Origin: Progne subis subis
Lineage: Eukaryota > Chordata > Aves > Passeriformes > Hirundinidae
NCBI GenBank assembly: GCA_022316685.1
Contig: JAKJHU010000030.1
Location: 7,466,860-7,530,859 of the forward strand
Length of the DNA: 64,000 nucleotides
Direction: 5' to 3'
Shown: positions 1-12,500 of the stretch, piece by piece
Layout of the letters: each line of letters starts with the position of its first letter
How positions within the stretch are numbered: position 1 is the first letter of the stretch
The notes under the pieces: generated by a model
Told to the model about the DNA's origin: nothing
Database searches by the model: none
What the model saw: the letters and a program-made list of their open reading frames with translations, nothing else
Program-made: the position numbers and the translations under genes

Positions 1-353
1 AATTAAGCCCTTTGGTTATCTGGGAAGGATATCTCCTTATCTCAGAGGAGCTGTTTAGTGCATTCTTCAGTGTGTAAGGGTTTCTCTTACTTTACTAAAA
101 CCAGTTATTGATTAGTTGCGAGGATTAAAACTGTTTTCTTTTGGAAAAGTGGGTGGTATTAATTTGCTTCCCCAGAAAAAGTTACACGTTCTTGTTTAAC
201 ATTGACTTAATAACGTAATAGGTTGCTTAAATAGACATTAAACATGGCTTTATTTAAAAAAAAAAAAGAGAACACCTTTTTCCTACTGAAAAATGAAGAA
301 TGAGCTGGAATTTGAAGGAGAAAAATTACCACTTCTTTTCCCTCTCATTTTAG
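1..353 (+). other. OXR1 intron (3' end only)
   Basis: The window opens inside an OXR1 intron. It is AT-rich, with one short A run near 257-268 and a normal pyrimidine tract before the acceptor at 353. Nothing else is seen. Confidence 0.8.
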
Positions 354-538
354 GGTACGGTCAATGGTGTGCTGCTAGTGACGCCAAATAATATAATGTT
401 TGATCCTCATAAAATGGATCCTTTGGTCCAAGAGAATGGCTGTGAAGAATATGGCATCATGTGTCCAATGGAAGAAGTGATGTCAGCTGCTCTGTATAAG
501 GAAATTGTGGACAGCAAAATTAAGGAGTCATTAAGCAT
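354..538 (+). CDS. OXR1: OXR1 exon: GRAM-like region end
   Basis: The acceptor is a pyrimidine-rich tract ending tcattttag; the donor is AT|gtaaga. The exon is 185 nt (61 codons plus 2 nt), so the next exon supplies the last base of an Ile codon. It encodes [13 protein letters not shown], then a segment with [20 protein letters not shown] and finally KIKESLS, the conserved piece just before the linker of OXR1/NCOA7 proteins. [12 protein letters not shown] is the OXR1 version; NCOA7 differs here. If the donor were not used, translation would stop one codon later (ATG TAA). That this is the end of the GRAM-like domain is taken from family knowledge. Confidence 0.95.
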
Positions 539-3500
539 GTAAGATAGAACAGTATTTGTAAAGCTTTGAGTAAATCTGAACTGTGTAGCTACATTGTTGA
601 CCATACAAAACCAGCATTTTCCTTCTTTTTCTTGTTAGGAAAGGATATCAAAGATTGGCTTGGAAAGGTCCTGTAGAAAGCTTGCTTTACCTTCAGTTCT
701 CACATCCTATACATGATATGGGATAAATTGTATTCTATATACCTGGATTCTAATTTCTTCTCATAGTCTCATAAAGATCTGTGGTACCACATCATTTCCT
801 CTGCCCCTTCCCCCCTATGAAAGCAGTAATACATTATGTTTTGTTCTTCAGTAATTTAAAAATTGGCATTCACAATAAGAAAGTGCATCTTTGATAATTT
901 TATGTATAAATTTTTATTGTTTAGTGTTTTCCACTTGCTTCTCAGTCTTGTTGCTCTGACAAATGATTTAAACTCATTTTCTAAGGTTTGTATGTATTAT
1001 CATGGGCCCAGGAGTATATTTTTCTTCCTTTATGACTAGAGGAGGGACTGCATATTCACCTTTAGGTGTAGTCTTTTTTCTGGAGTAAACAGTGAATTTG
1101 GATTGGCGAGCACTGGTGTTTAGTGCAGCAGGCATTTAAAATCAACTTTAAAGAGCATTATGAGAAATCTTTGTTCTATTCTCTCTGGTTTTTTATGTTG
1201 AGCTTTTATACTGTCATCAGAAAAAGATAAATTCTGTCTTCAAAACCAAAAAGGATTTAAAAAAAATCATGCCACCTTTACCTATCTCAGCCAATAAAGC
1301 ACAAAGATTTGCAGACTGCCTCTGTTATCTAGCTGCAGGGAAGTGAGCTTCTTTAACTGAGAGAGTAAAGCTGTTTGCTTGATATGTAATGCCATACCCT
1401 ACTTAAAATAGTTGCATGTTTTAAGGTACTCAAAAACTCTTGAAAATACCCTCTTACAGTTCATATAGGTAGTCCCTAAGCACATCTTTCTTGATAATCT
1501 TAACTATATGGACACTCAGAAGTAGTAACTTGCCTCATACCATTCTTAAGCTCAGTTTTGGCATAAGCCTGGGAGTGAATTGGTATCTTGGCATGATCTT
1601 GTTTGCTGTCTGATGCCATGTATCTATTGAAAGGGCAACTGAAGTACATGTTGCTACAGTATTGCTTTTGATGTAGAATGATGATGCCTTCAGCATGATT
1701 TCTTTCCTGATGTTTAATTTTCCAGACAGTTTTAAAAACTTGCTCACGGTTCCTATTTCAATTGATACACAGTGGAAAGAATTAGATGACTCTATGCTTG
1801 AATCATGATATTGCAGTTGCAAAACAAGTTTCTTTCTAAAAGGTTTAGTTTGTTAATAGCTTAATAGTGCTGTTGATTTGTGCTCCTGTAGCACAAGCAT
1901 TTTCCGTTTTGTTTATAGTATGAATTCATATGGAATGAAAAATGTCTGCTAATTAAAGGTCACGCTCTGCATTCAGAGGCATATATCCAATTTGATTTGT
2001 CTTTCTTGTCAGCTTTATAAACTAGTGGATGGAATGCTAGCTGCTAGCATTTTCTTCAGTCCCTGCACTTTTGTGCCTTAGCTAAATATGAGGTATATTT
2101 GTAAATTTGGGGAAAACAAAAATCAAATCTTTTAAGTTTGTAAACAAAAGTCCTAACAGCTTCAGTTAGATCTGACAAGACTCATGTGTCCTGAGGTATT
2201 TGACACTTAAATCATGTTTTCTCACTGTTTTTTTTTTTTTCTTCTTGCATATTCCACTGTTATAGTTTACTTTCTTCCACTCTCCCAATTTTGACAACTG
2301 TCAAACCCGCTTAAACTTGGGAAAGCAATCTTATTTTCAGTATTCATACTGTTGATAAGGCAAATGGCCATAAGCCCAATGGATGCTTTGGTTTTCTTAA
2401 AACTAAAATTTTGTGTTGTATGGTTTCTATATATGTCACCATCTATGCTGAAACTGGACAAAAAAGTCTGACCACATTCAGATGTTTTATGGATTTGAAT
2501 GAACCTTATGTGCTTGTAAAAGAGCACCTATAATGAGCATAATCCTGAAAATTTAAAGAATTGGCCTAGTCTAGTAGGTAATGAATTCTAAAGCTGACTC
2601 CACATGCTTTTTAAGCAAAATTGCTCAGTCAGCTAAAGCTTAATACAAGTTTCATGTAAACACTTAGATAAGAGGGTGCATAGGCTTGGCAGACATCCTG
2701 AATTTTAGCAGCATCTCAATAACGTAACTGAATATAAACTTTGAGACTGTGGAATGAATTTATTGTCCTTCAAAACAGAGATTAATGTACAAGTTTCTTA
2801 AAAGCATTTAGTACTAGGTAATGAAAGAGTTGGTGTGCTTCTGATAGCAATGAAGTTGACATTGAGAACTCTAGTCAAGAATATGTTTAAATATGAGGAT
2901 TTGTTGTGATGGCTATGTACTGCCCAGGTTTTTTTGGCTGCAGGGAAAAGCTTGAGTTCTGTAGGTCTACTTGACCATGCTCATAGTAGCTTTCTAGTCT
3001 GCTGCTTCTAAAAGTCATAGAATTTCTAGTTAGTTTGTATTGAAAGACAGGTTTTTAAGCAAGATTTCCTCTGTAAAATAAATTTTTATGCTTGCTTTTT
3101 TTCACACTATTTATCAGCTTCTTCAGTTGTATCAAGTAGTTTGGGATTTATTTTGCCAAACAGATGTATCCTCAAAATTAGGTTCTTGCTGAAGACACTA
3201 AACACTGTTTCAGGTATTTTCTATGGGCAGAATACACTGATGGTTCCTACTGTTCTGCATTTACTGGCTTTGATATGTGAGGTTTGACTGGGTGATTTCT
3301 GACATTCACTTCTTACCTTTGAGCTAGGTGTCAGCTTCCTTGTAGAGTGGGACATGTCTGTATGATTGTACTGACCTCTTGGGGAGACAAAACTTAAAAG
3401 ACTGTAGGTGGTTGTGTTGGTTGTTGTTTTTACTTTGGTTTTTATTTTATTTTTACATATTATGTGCCTCTCACAATCTTGTTAGCTTCATAGGAGAATT

Positions 3501-6500
3501 TAGTGTTAAAAGTAATGTCATGAACTGGGGAAGTCCCAGCTATGGTATGCTGGCAACAGGTCAGCTATGTTTACCAATATGGTATCACATTTTATGCTTG
3601 TTTGTTGCTAATACTCGGATTAAGTTGTTTTTTAGGGTGTTTGTTTGTTTTAAGAGCCTCAATAAAACATAGTGAAGAAAAAGACCTTGATACTTTAGAG
3701 GTACCCGTTTTAAAAACATTCTTATTTTGCTCAACAGAGATGTAGAACAGCTGTCAGTAAGGGAACTTGGCCATTCTAAGAAAGCTGCAAAAAGCAATAC
3801 AGATGACACGGATTCCAGAGTTCGGGACACGGGTAATGACAGTGCCAGTACTGCCCCAAGAAGCACAGAGGAGTCTCTTTCAGAAGATGTATTCACAGAA
3901 TCAGAACTCTCTCCAATACGTGAGGAACTTGTTTCCTCAGATGAGCTGCGACAAGATAAATCTTCTGGAGCATCATCGGAATCTGTCCAAACAATAAACC
4001 AGACTAGTGCTGAATGTTTAACAGTCATCTCAGACTCAAATGAAGTTGCCAGTGACTTAAAGCCCAGTGCTGAAATGGTTGTAGGTGTTAAACAGTTTGG
4101 TACCCAGTTAAGTTCAGAAAGTGCTAAAATGTCTATAAAGGGGGGACAAGAACCTGGTGAAAATACTGCAGATGTCCTCCAGCAGTCTTTGCAAAGATCA
4201 CAGGGTAGTGAGGAGCACAGCAAGGAGGCAGAAGTGGACAAGGATCAGAGTTCCTCACTAGGAAAAAAAGCAGATAATGAGATGGAAGAGGAATGTCCAG
4301 GTTGTGAAGATACCACAGACTCTCAAAAGAAAGAGATATCTAGCAAAGGAAAAGTAGTGGGAGAGCAAAGTCAAGACTCAGAGGCAGAAGTTGAAGAACT
4401 CCGCAAGCTCTGGAAGTCCCACACTATGCAACAAACAAAACAACAAAGAGAAAACATGCACCAGGATTCACAAAAAGAAATCAGTCAGAAAGCTGTATCT
4501 GCAGGAGATGGGCGGTTAGAAGGTGAGTCAGTGGTTATTTATGGATACAGTATTAACCTTGAGGTTTATGATGTATCACCCTCCTGTTTAATGGAAATTT
4601 TGGACTTTTTCATTCTGTACAACATATCTCTCCACGCTCTGGTTATATTTCTCATTGGCTTGAAGATACTCCAAAGTTAAAATTTACATAAATTATTGGA
4701 GAAAATATTGCTTGGGAAACTGAGAACATAGATAACTTTGTAATTTTTACTTATTGAACTGATAGTTGTGATCATATTAAATCACAGTTTGTAGGAGAGA
4801 TTCAAACCTGTAGAATCAGATCCATGGTGTATTAGTCACTATACAGCTCCCAGTTAAAAATGTTCTTTAGCAATCAATTAGCAGTTGCTTAAATTTTGAT
4901 CTCAGTGTACGTATGTGAAGAAATTTTAGGGAATTTGTTATTTGTAGCATGTCTGCTTTGTGGTTAAGGTTTATGGTGTGAGCAGCAAACGCTAGATTCT
5001 TAACACTGTGTTTGGTGCATACAGAAAGTTGTTTCACTTGCATCTTTTTGTACTTTGATGCTGACTAGTACAAGGTTAAACATCCAAAAAGCTTGCTTCA
5101 GGACAAATAAGGACTAGATGCTAGGAAGCTAGTGCTCTGGATACAGGGAACAGCTGGGTTTTATTTCTTAAGTACCTTGATTCTTCTGCAAAGTTTAGGG
5201 TCTGGGATTGTTAGTTAGAAGTTACTCTAAAGTCTGTTCAAGACTTTATCATATAGAAATATGGTGTGCCTTTAAACAACTTAAATATACTTCTGGATGA
5301 ACTTGATTTTGCTTTCCAAGAAATTCACGAGTTACTTTCTGATGTCTTCCCATCTTACTAATCAAGATAACTATTTGTCTTAATTGTGCAATATTTGGGG
5401 GACTAGAAAAGAATCTGTGTGAGAGGCATTAAAGATAAGTGAAGTGCATTTGAAGTTTAAATTCATTTTTTTTTAGTTCTTAAAGTCAAAATTATATTGA
5501 ATAGAAGCACATTCTTTGGTTAACAGAAGTTTGTCTATACTTCAGTATCTTATGTAATAATATTTGCTTGGTTTCTTGTGGTGTTTTTTGCGGTGGTTTT
5601 TTTTTTTTTTTTTTTGGTGGGTTTTTTTGGCAAGGATTTTTTGTTTGGTTGGGTTTTTTTTCTTCTTTAAAGGAAGGAGCTGAATTTTGAAATTTGTAGC
5701 AGATGAGTACTTGCATCATGCTGTGACAGGTTTATGTCCTAAATATTAGAAGTAGTCCTCTGGCAAATGTCAGCTAGCAGGAGTTGCTGGTTGTGATTTA
5801 AAAAAAAAAAAAATCAGGTACTAAGTGTTTTTTGGCACAATTGCTGCTATTCTTAAAAATGAGTACTTGTAACTCAGTTGCATTAAGTGCTTTAGTTTTG
5901 GTTCTTTAACATTCTATCATTGAATGACTGGCTATTTGTGTATTATTTGCAGAGTAAATATATATATGTGTATAAAAGCAAAACATTTTTCTGCTTATAG
6001 TACTACAGAAGAGTGCTGGCTAGAAACCTTATATATACATAGGCAGCTGCCTCCCTCAAGGTTGATGGGGTAAAGAAAGAAAAAAATGGTAGAAAGAAAA
6101 AAATAAAAAAAACCACAAGATCCTTTTTGGAGATTCGTACCAATTCAGTCCAACTTTGGTTGGAATTCTTGCATTTGTTAATTTTGCATGTTTTATTAGC
6201 AGAATGCAAATGAAAGGGTAAATTATGAAGTAATATTTCTCAGCCTAGATAGATTTGGTAAAGCTTCTATGGGCATGATTAAACAGAACCAAGGTAAAAA
6301 CATAGTTCTGCTGTAAAAGCATCAGACTGAATATGACATGTATTAACAGTAGGTCACTAAAAACATCAGGTCATTTAAAATATGAAATATAGTGAACACT
6401 TTCAAGTAGTCTTTCTTAAAATAAAACTCTGAAGTAGCCATACTATGGGTTTTAGATCAAGAACTTACCTAGACAGATATTTTTTGTCTCTCTTATATAG

Positions 6501-9500
6501 TAGGAACTTAGTTGAATTTTTTCTCTTTTGTGACAGTTTTGAGGACTACTGTTTCTTGAACTTTGCAGAAGTCATATGTTTGGGTTTGCAGTTAATGATC
6601 TGAATGTTTGTTCTGAATGTTGAACAGTTGATGCAATGCAAGTAGATATTTATAAGTAGGCTAGAATAACTAAAAAGGTCCTGCTTGTGTCTGCTTTTTT
6701 TTTTTTTTTAATTGCCCAAGCTTCTGTTTTTGCAGACTTCTTTGTTAACCACTGGACTGAAGTAGTTAGATGTGGTTGATACTTTGGAAAAATTTTAACA
6801 GTCTATAATTTTGTGTGTGTAAACAAGCTAAAATATCATTAATGATAACTAGTCAAAATATTTGCTGCTTAGCTGAATATTGGCAGAGATTGAAAGGAAA
6901 GACAAGAAGCATGAGGCACAGTAGCCATTGCTGAAATCTTTTCTCATTAATTCTGTATCAAATATACTAGAAGATATTGGAGAACTCACTAAAAAATTAT
7001 CTGAAATAGTCTTTTTGAGGCTTGGGGCAGGGCTAAATTTTTTGGTTTTATTTTATCTGATAGCTGGAACCATAATCCCACTTCTCTGAGCTCAGGGAAG
7101 TTCTAATCTGCCCCCCGAAAGGATCAAAATCACAAATGCCAAATCATTTGGAGAGCATTTATCTAACACTGCCACAGAGTTTGCATGCCAGTCCTATAAA
7201 ACAGGCTTTTTTGTTTATTATAGTTTGTTCTTAGTATTTTTTTTCAGTCTGACAATTTACCTTTGAGCTTATTAATAAAGTACTACCAAATAATGTATGT
7301 TGTCATGGCTAACTTGCTGTACTGTATGCTGCAAGTATAATTCTAAAATGTTGACTGAAAACATGACTAAAAATTAGGAGGCACACTTTTAAATAATTAT
7401 TAGGAAAAAAATAGTCTTTTGTGGAACACTGCTGTTCTAAATTTCATGGTGAAAATCCCATTGAGAAAATAGTTGGAAATTTTATAGAGCAAGAAGATGT
7501 TTTCTGTGCTTCGTGGATCTGTGGTCTGCATAGATACTGAAAAATTTTAGGTGTAAAGAAAAGATGTGTCCTGGGAAACTGAAACTTACCTGTATGTACA
7601 TGTGATACCAGGGCTAGGATAAACCCTTTAGTGTCATAACTGATCATAATAACTCTAAAATTTACATTTTCCTTTCTTGCATTGTGGCTGGGGTATTTGG
7701 CAAATAATCTAGTAAAGAAACAATTTTAAGAAGGCTACTTCCTTTACCTTGTGCTGACTTGACAATTCAGACCTTGAGAGTAATCATATAATTCTGTTAG
7801 TTCAATTAAATATACTAGCAGAGAGAAAAATCCTATACTGCAACATCCGGTATGTTTCAGCCTGAGGTGGTGTTCGTACTGTTGAGGTGTTTAATATAGC
7901 TAACAAATTAGAATTCAACTTAATCCTGTATCAAGGGCCGCAATATTTTCCCTTGTAAAGGACAAGTAACTAACAGCTCTGACACATGTGAATCAAGCCA
8001 AGATATGTATTTAAAACAATCTTTTTCAGCTATGTGGGATAGCTGTTGATAGTGGGATGGTGGTGATTCAGTTTTGAGAGTATGCACCCATAATACCTTC
8101 TGAGTACTTCCAGGCATGGCTGAAATGCTGTAATAATGGGGTCTGTAGTTGGAAGCAGAAATGAATGTTAGAATTACTTAGTGTGTTGTACTCTGAAGTT
8201 AACTCTGCTGATGTGATTTTGATAACAAAAAAGGGCAGGTTATTATTACTTTTTATCTTACCCCATCTCCCATTACTTACGAAAGTGCCCTATATCCCTC
8301 AGTTGTCTAATATAAAATTAGTTAATGATTTTGTTAAGTTCTTTAGTACATTATGGACAGCTTACTTTGTCTTTATTAATAGGTTCTTCTGCTATGAAAG
8401 AAAAAAGACGACATAGATCACACAAGTTTCTGTGTCTCAGGGTTGGAAAACCCATGAGGAAAACCTTTGTTTCCCAAGCAAGTGCAACAATGCAACAGTA
8501 TGCACAAAGGGACAAAAAACACGAGTACTGGTTTGCTGTTCCACAAGAAAGGTAAGACAGAGGTGAGCTGTAAAAATCAGCAATTGCCAGTAGGTGTTTG
8601 AGCTTCTTATTTTTTCTGCGCCATTCAAAATTTTGCAGTGACTGTATCTTTCTAAATAATCACAAAAAAGGGTCAGTGTCTGAGTATATTTTTGATTGGC
8701 TTTTATTATATTTGCCATTGGAGTACTTCAATACTTTACTGACATTTTACTGATTTACTTGAGTTTCTTGTAAGTTTGGCAAATAGTTTCTCATTATATT
8801 ATTTAGGTTTTTGTTTGTAGCAAGTAAATAATGAAAGAAAGGGTCAAGTAGTGTCTAGTGGAGGAAGTAAATTCTGCAGCAAAATTCTTGTCATCTGTGC
8901 TTCCCATTGTTTTGAAACTTTCTAAAAATCCTTTCTGAGTTCAGAAGAGCTAGTTGGGGTTCTTTTGTCTTATCTTTGTATATAGAACATAAAGCCTTTC
9001 CATGAACTAATTTAAGCATGTCTGCTGGAAAAATACCTAAATTCATTCGACTCCTTCAAAGACAGGAGATGTTTGTGTTCCTTCACTGGTACAGTCTTAT
9101 ATTCTGAAATCATCTTTACTGCTAGGAAACTGACTTCTTTTCAACCCAAAAGTGGTTTTTAAGGGTTATTATACATCCTTGTCGAAGAGTGGGGGAATAG
9201 AAAGAAATAAAAATCTGTCAGTTATCATCTGGTATAAATACCTACCCACAATGATCAAGTCACTTTTCCATCTTTTCTTTTGAGCTGAATGGCATAGAAT
9301 GTCCAGTTGGGGCACTGCAGTTGAGGACAGAGATGGATCAGTTGGAGAGAGTCCGGAGAGAAACAACAAGGCTATTTAATGCCTAGAATGTGTAACATAT
9401 AAAGAAAATTAGAAGTGGGGTTCTTTAATCTAAAGGGGAAAAGGTGGATTACAGACCTAAAATTATTTTATATTGAAGTTGGCTGCAACAGGAAAGGCAG

Positions 9501-12500
9501 TAGTCTTTTTTTTTTTTTCATGTCCACTGTGGATGGAAATATGTGATGGACTGAAATGACACTGAAGTATTACACTAATCCAAATTACAAAAGTATTATA
9601 CTTATCCAACAGGTAGAACTGAGTCTGTGGTAGTGCATCATGAACCTGCTTTTAAACACCACCTCTGCTACTTCTTAAATGGTAGAGAGAATGCAAAGTT
9701 TTGAGTCAAAGGTCTGTCCCACTAATTCTGCTGCTGTAAATCCTGTCTGGGCCAGGAGTTCTTTTGTGGTTACAGTCAACTCAAATCTGCTCATTCTAGT
9801 AGTATCATATTTAATTTGAAAACAGATAAATGTTTCATATATGGTAATGATGTCTACGTTAGTTGATTAAAATGATTACTTTTGTTCATTTTCTAATGTA
9901 GCAAGCACTTACCTTCAGCATAAAGCAGAATTAATCACCTATTTTGGAAGAAATGGTTCGTATTTTGTGGTCTGTACTGATGTTGGAAGTTATTTCATCT
10001 GTGGAGGGTCTCTGAATGGGGCAGTATAGTATCAGAATCAGTTCTTTATTCATTCAGTGTGTGTGCTATGTTTTTTGCAAAAAAAAAAGCTATATCCTCA
10101 TACTGGGGTGTTTAGTTTCTTAGTTTGGTGTTAACCTTGCTGAGTGCTAGTCTGCATAGGGGAAAATACTTAGTACCAATCCAGTTGTCTGTCACTGCAT
10201 AGTAAGAGAGAAAAGCAGGTGTCAAACGAGATTTATTTCAGTGTTCTTAGTCTGAAAGGAGCTAGTCTGGGAAAGAGTGTCTTAGAGTTCCTTAAAACAT
10301 CAAGTGTCATGTACGTTTTTTAACTGCTAAAATTATACCTAACTCAAAGTTCTTGGAAAATTAAAATCAGGACTTAAAAAAACCAACTTTCATACTTGTA
10401 TGACAACTTAAAATTGATGCCTTATTCAGTGTGTGAGGAGTCTGCAGCTTATTGTTTGGATTTCTGTGATTTACCTAACCTTATGCATCCAGAATGTTTT
10501 ATTCTTTCCTACCGCTAGAGAAGAATTTGACCTTTTCTCTTTTTTTTTTCCCCTTTCTTTCATCATTGTGATTCATAAACCTCAATCTTAACAAGGGTAA
10601 CTTTAGATACCTGACCCTGTTCAGAGGCTGTTACTATATCTGTGTGCCGCATTCTTTTAGGCAGTGGCACGTGGAAAATGTAACTGCACTTTCAACAAAC
10701 TTTGCAGCTCTGTATCTCTTGCTGTTCTTCAAGTTTTTCAAGGATTATTAAGGAAGGGAGAAAAAAAGGCTCAAATATTATTATTCATGCTAATACAGTA
10801 TGCAGATATAGAAAAACTTAAGGAATATTCAAACTCTAGTAACCAGAGCCATGAAGCTCTAGCTCTGAATCTCTCTCCCACAATCAAGAGATCATTAGAT
10901 CTCCACTAGAGTAATTAGATTTCCACTAGATCAAAAGATCACTAGTGGATTCATTGCAAGTCCTTTTCCTGCATACTCTGTCTGTACATTTGCAGCAGAT
11001 GCAGGATAGACTGATATCTGTTAGGAGGATTACAAATAACTTCCTCCTGTGAATTTGGGCGATTTCAGTCTTCTAAACTGGAGAACAGTGCTATTTGTGG
11101 CACATGACTTAAAAGAAGGTAACTTTGAATCTTGATAGTTACTATTTTAGAGTAGTCAATAGTTTGATTTTATGATTTATATATGTATGTGCATGCTTTC
11201 TGCCATGTTCCCCCACATCTGTAGTACTTCCTACAATTTGTATAGTTCTGGTTATGTCTTGGAAGTGGTCAGCTGTTCTTCAGGAATGGGAAAAACAACA
11301 GACATGCAGACACTTTTTAAATTCTAATTTTTGATTGGTTTTATATAACTCTTTCTAAATACCGTTTAAAAAGTCTTAGTGTTTTATTTTGGGAGTTACT
11401 TCAGTTTTAAGCAGAGGTATCCAATGGGACAGAAGTGATTGAAAGACCATACTTGTATATGAAATTGCAGCTAATCCATTGCAAACTTGTTTCCTGTGTT
11501 TTTTTTTTTTTTTCTCCAGTCAGCTTCTTATATTTAAAAGCTTCTAAAAAACAAAGCTAGCTTTTTTTTTCAAATGCATCTCTAATATTTTTTTTATTTT
11601 AACCTTAAATACTTGATATTATTAGACATGACAAAAAAGATCACAAACTTACCTTATTTTTCTTTTCTTTGTTGTAACTTGACCTTTCTAGGACAGATCA
11701 CTTGTATGTCTTCTTTATCCAGTGGAGTCCAGAAATATATGCAGAAGATACTGGGGAGTCTCTTCGGGAACCTGGATTTATAGTGGTAAAAAAGAAGGAA
11801 GAGCCTGAAGCTAGTGAAGAATCAAGTACTGAAGATGCTACTAAAGAATGGGAGGTAAGGAAGAACAGTATCAAAGATATTTTTTTAATACATTAATACA
11901 GTATTAAATATTTTCCAAGAGGAAAACCAAAGCACTTTATTACTCTGATTATCATGATCATGGCTGTTCAACTTATGCCATCCTAATGCTTTGCTCTAAC
12001 ATCAGATCAGGGCAACATTTCACAATTCCAAATCATTTTTGTGTGGAGCAAATTGTAACTTAAAACTCCTGGGGAAAAGGAATGTGGGTATAGCAACAGC
12101 ATTGGAATTTTGTAAAGCAGACTTAATTTACAGTTTCATAAACTGCCAGTTTTCTAATATTTATTACTCCTGAATCTAGAGTGTTCAGTATTTATTAGTA
12201 AGACTCTAAAAAGGGATGAAAGAGGAACAGCTATTAATGATGTCTTTTCAATAATTTAGTAATTAATTTTTCAGTTGTAATTTATTCATGCATGAAGATG
12301 CTGTTGAGTGTATTTTAGAAATATATTGTAACTGGAACTATCTTTTTCATTTTTTTAATAATAAGCACATTTCGCTCATGTGAATCTGTGTCCACTGTGT
12401 TTCTATGGACACATCTTTGCACGTGTACATGGTTTTGTTTTGTAGTGTACATGCAGTGAAAGTACTTCTAGTCTTGTACATTCAAGTGTTGGTCAAAAGT

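Noticed and set aside
1535..1822. 95-codon - strand frame in the first full intron
   Set aside because: No motif or family similarity; consistent with chance.
3585..4241. 218-codon - strand frame opposite the large OXR1 exon
   Set aside because: Mirror of the conserved OXR1 coding frame; Ser/Leu-rich shadow peptide.
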